A stretch of 64,000 bases of DNA, from positions 3,224,001-3,288,000 of the forward strand of contig NZ_CP041036.1 in NCBI RefSeq assembly GCF_006385555.1. The letters are read 5' to 3'. Source of the stretch: Shewanella polaris. GTDB lineage: Bacteria > Pseudomonadota > Gammaproteobacteria > Enterobacterales > Shewanellaceae. This document shows, one piece after another, positions 63,905 to 64,000 of this stretch. Every line of letters begins with the position of its first letter. The first letter of the stretch is position 1. Under the pieces are notes generated by a model, which worked only from the letters and a program-made list of their open reading frames with translations, was not told the origin of the DNA and ran no database searches. A program made the position numbers and the translations under genes.

Positions 63905-64000
63905 TTAAGACTGCATTGATAACCACATTTCGACCTCTAAATCATTTATCTTTTCAGCTTCAAATTGACCTTTTATTAAGTTAACAAATTTATCCCAGTC
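63905..64000 (-). CDS. Partial CDS at right edge, C-terminal 31 residues
   Basis: The frame enters from the right edge and reads DWDKFVNLIKGQFEAEKIND ... EMWLSMQS to TAA at 63905, followed by a good terminator. It is a hydrophilic helical tail; too short to assign. Confidence 0.5.
   Translation of the reverse strand, partial: DWDKFVNLIKGQFEAEKINDLEVEMWLSMQS

Noticed and set aside
1..64000. tRNA, rRNA, CRISPR arrays, Cas genes, replication origin
   Set aside because: None could be recognised by eye; tRNAscan-type and covariance searches were not possible here.

Overview
The window is an AT-rich stretch from a marine gammaproteobacterium, most like Shewanella or a close Alteromonadales relative. 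The grounds are an endonuclease I start, an Rnk-type regulator, a large copper-efflux island, a Fur-type siderophore locus, chromosomal integron cassettes and multi-domain c-di-GMP proteins. The genus is an inference from gene content; no rRNA or other strong marker lies here.

Layout. 1-7.9 kb: endonuclease I start (partial), a second-type tryptophanyl-tRNA synthetase with a Trp-Trp leader peptide and a hairpin that can mask its ribosome binding site, an HPP membrane protein, rnk, a LysR regulator divergent from an EamA exporter, and a GNAT acetyltransferase. 8-23 kb: an accessory region with decayed IS6, IS1595 and IS4 elements, a HEPN remnant, a restriction-endonuclease/STAND NTPase, three attC-like sites bounding integron cassettes (one encodes a PrrC/RloC-like ATPase with a zinc-hook motif and a HEPN-type motif), a DUF4287/DUF5655 protein, and a three-gene operon ending in an AcrVA2-family anti-CRISPR homologue. 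23.3-40.7 kb: a copper island, all on the minus strand: copG-copA-copB-copC-copD-NTF2-like; cusC-cusB-cusA, in which CusB carries a C-terminal CusF domain; a MerR regulator coupled to a Cu+ P-type ATPase; a cupredoxin-like protein, an HMA-like protein and three small Cys/Met-rich secreted proteins. 41.3-45 kb: a DUF4382 lipoprotein, a 297-bp MITE-like element, a DUF1080-like secreted protein and a tyrosine recombinase broken by an in-frame stop. 45.2-50.5 kb: a TonB-dependent siderophore receptor divergent from a PepSY/DUF3649/DUF3325/DUF4198 operon, with a Fur-like site between. 50.9-58.8 kb: a three-gene signalling operon (EAL protein with degenerate GGDEF, 1604-residue hybrid kinase, REC-GGDEF cyclase). 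59-64 kb: a ParD-like/methionine aminopeptidase pair, a Cache chemoreceptor, repeats and broken small genes.

How the parts work together. The copper island covers cytoplasmic export (P-type ATPase), periplasmic oxidation and binding (CopA, CopC, CopG, cupredoxin) and transenvelope efflux (CusCBA). The iron locus covers ferric-siderophore uptake and probable inner-membrane reduction. The 8-23 kb region looks like a defence/anti-defence island built by integron capture and insertion sequences; nearly every mobile element in it has been inactivated by stops, while the probable defence and anti-defence genes remain open. Several families of roughly 50-110 bp dispersed repeats punctuate the gene-poor stretches.
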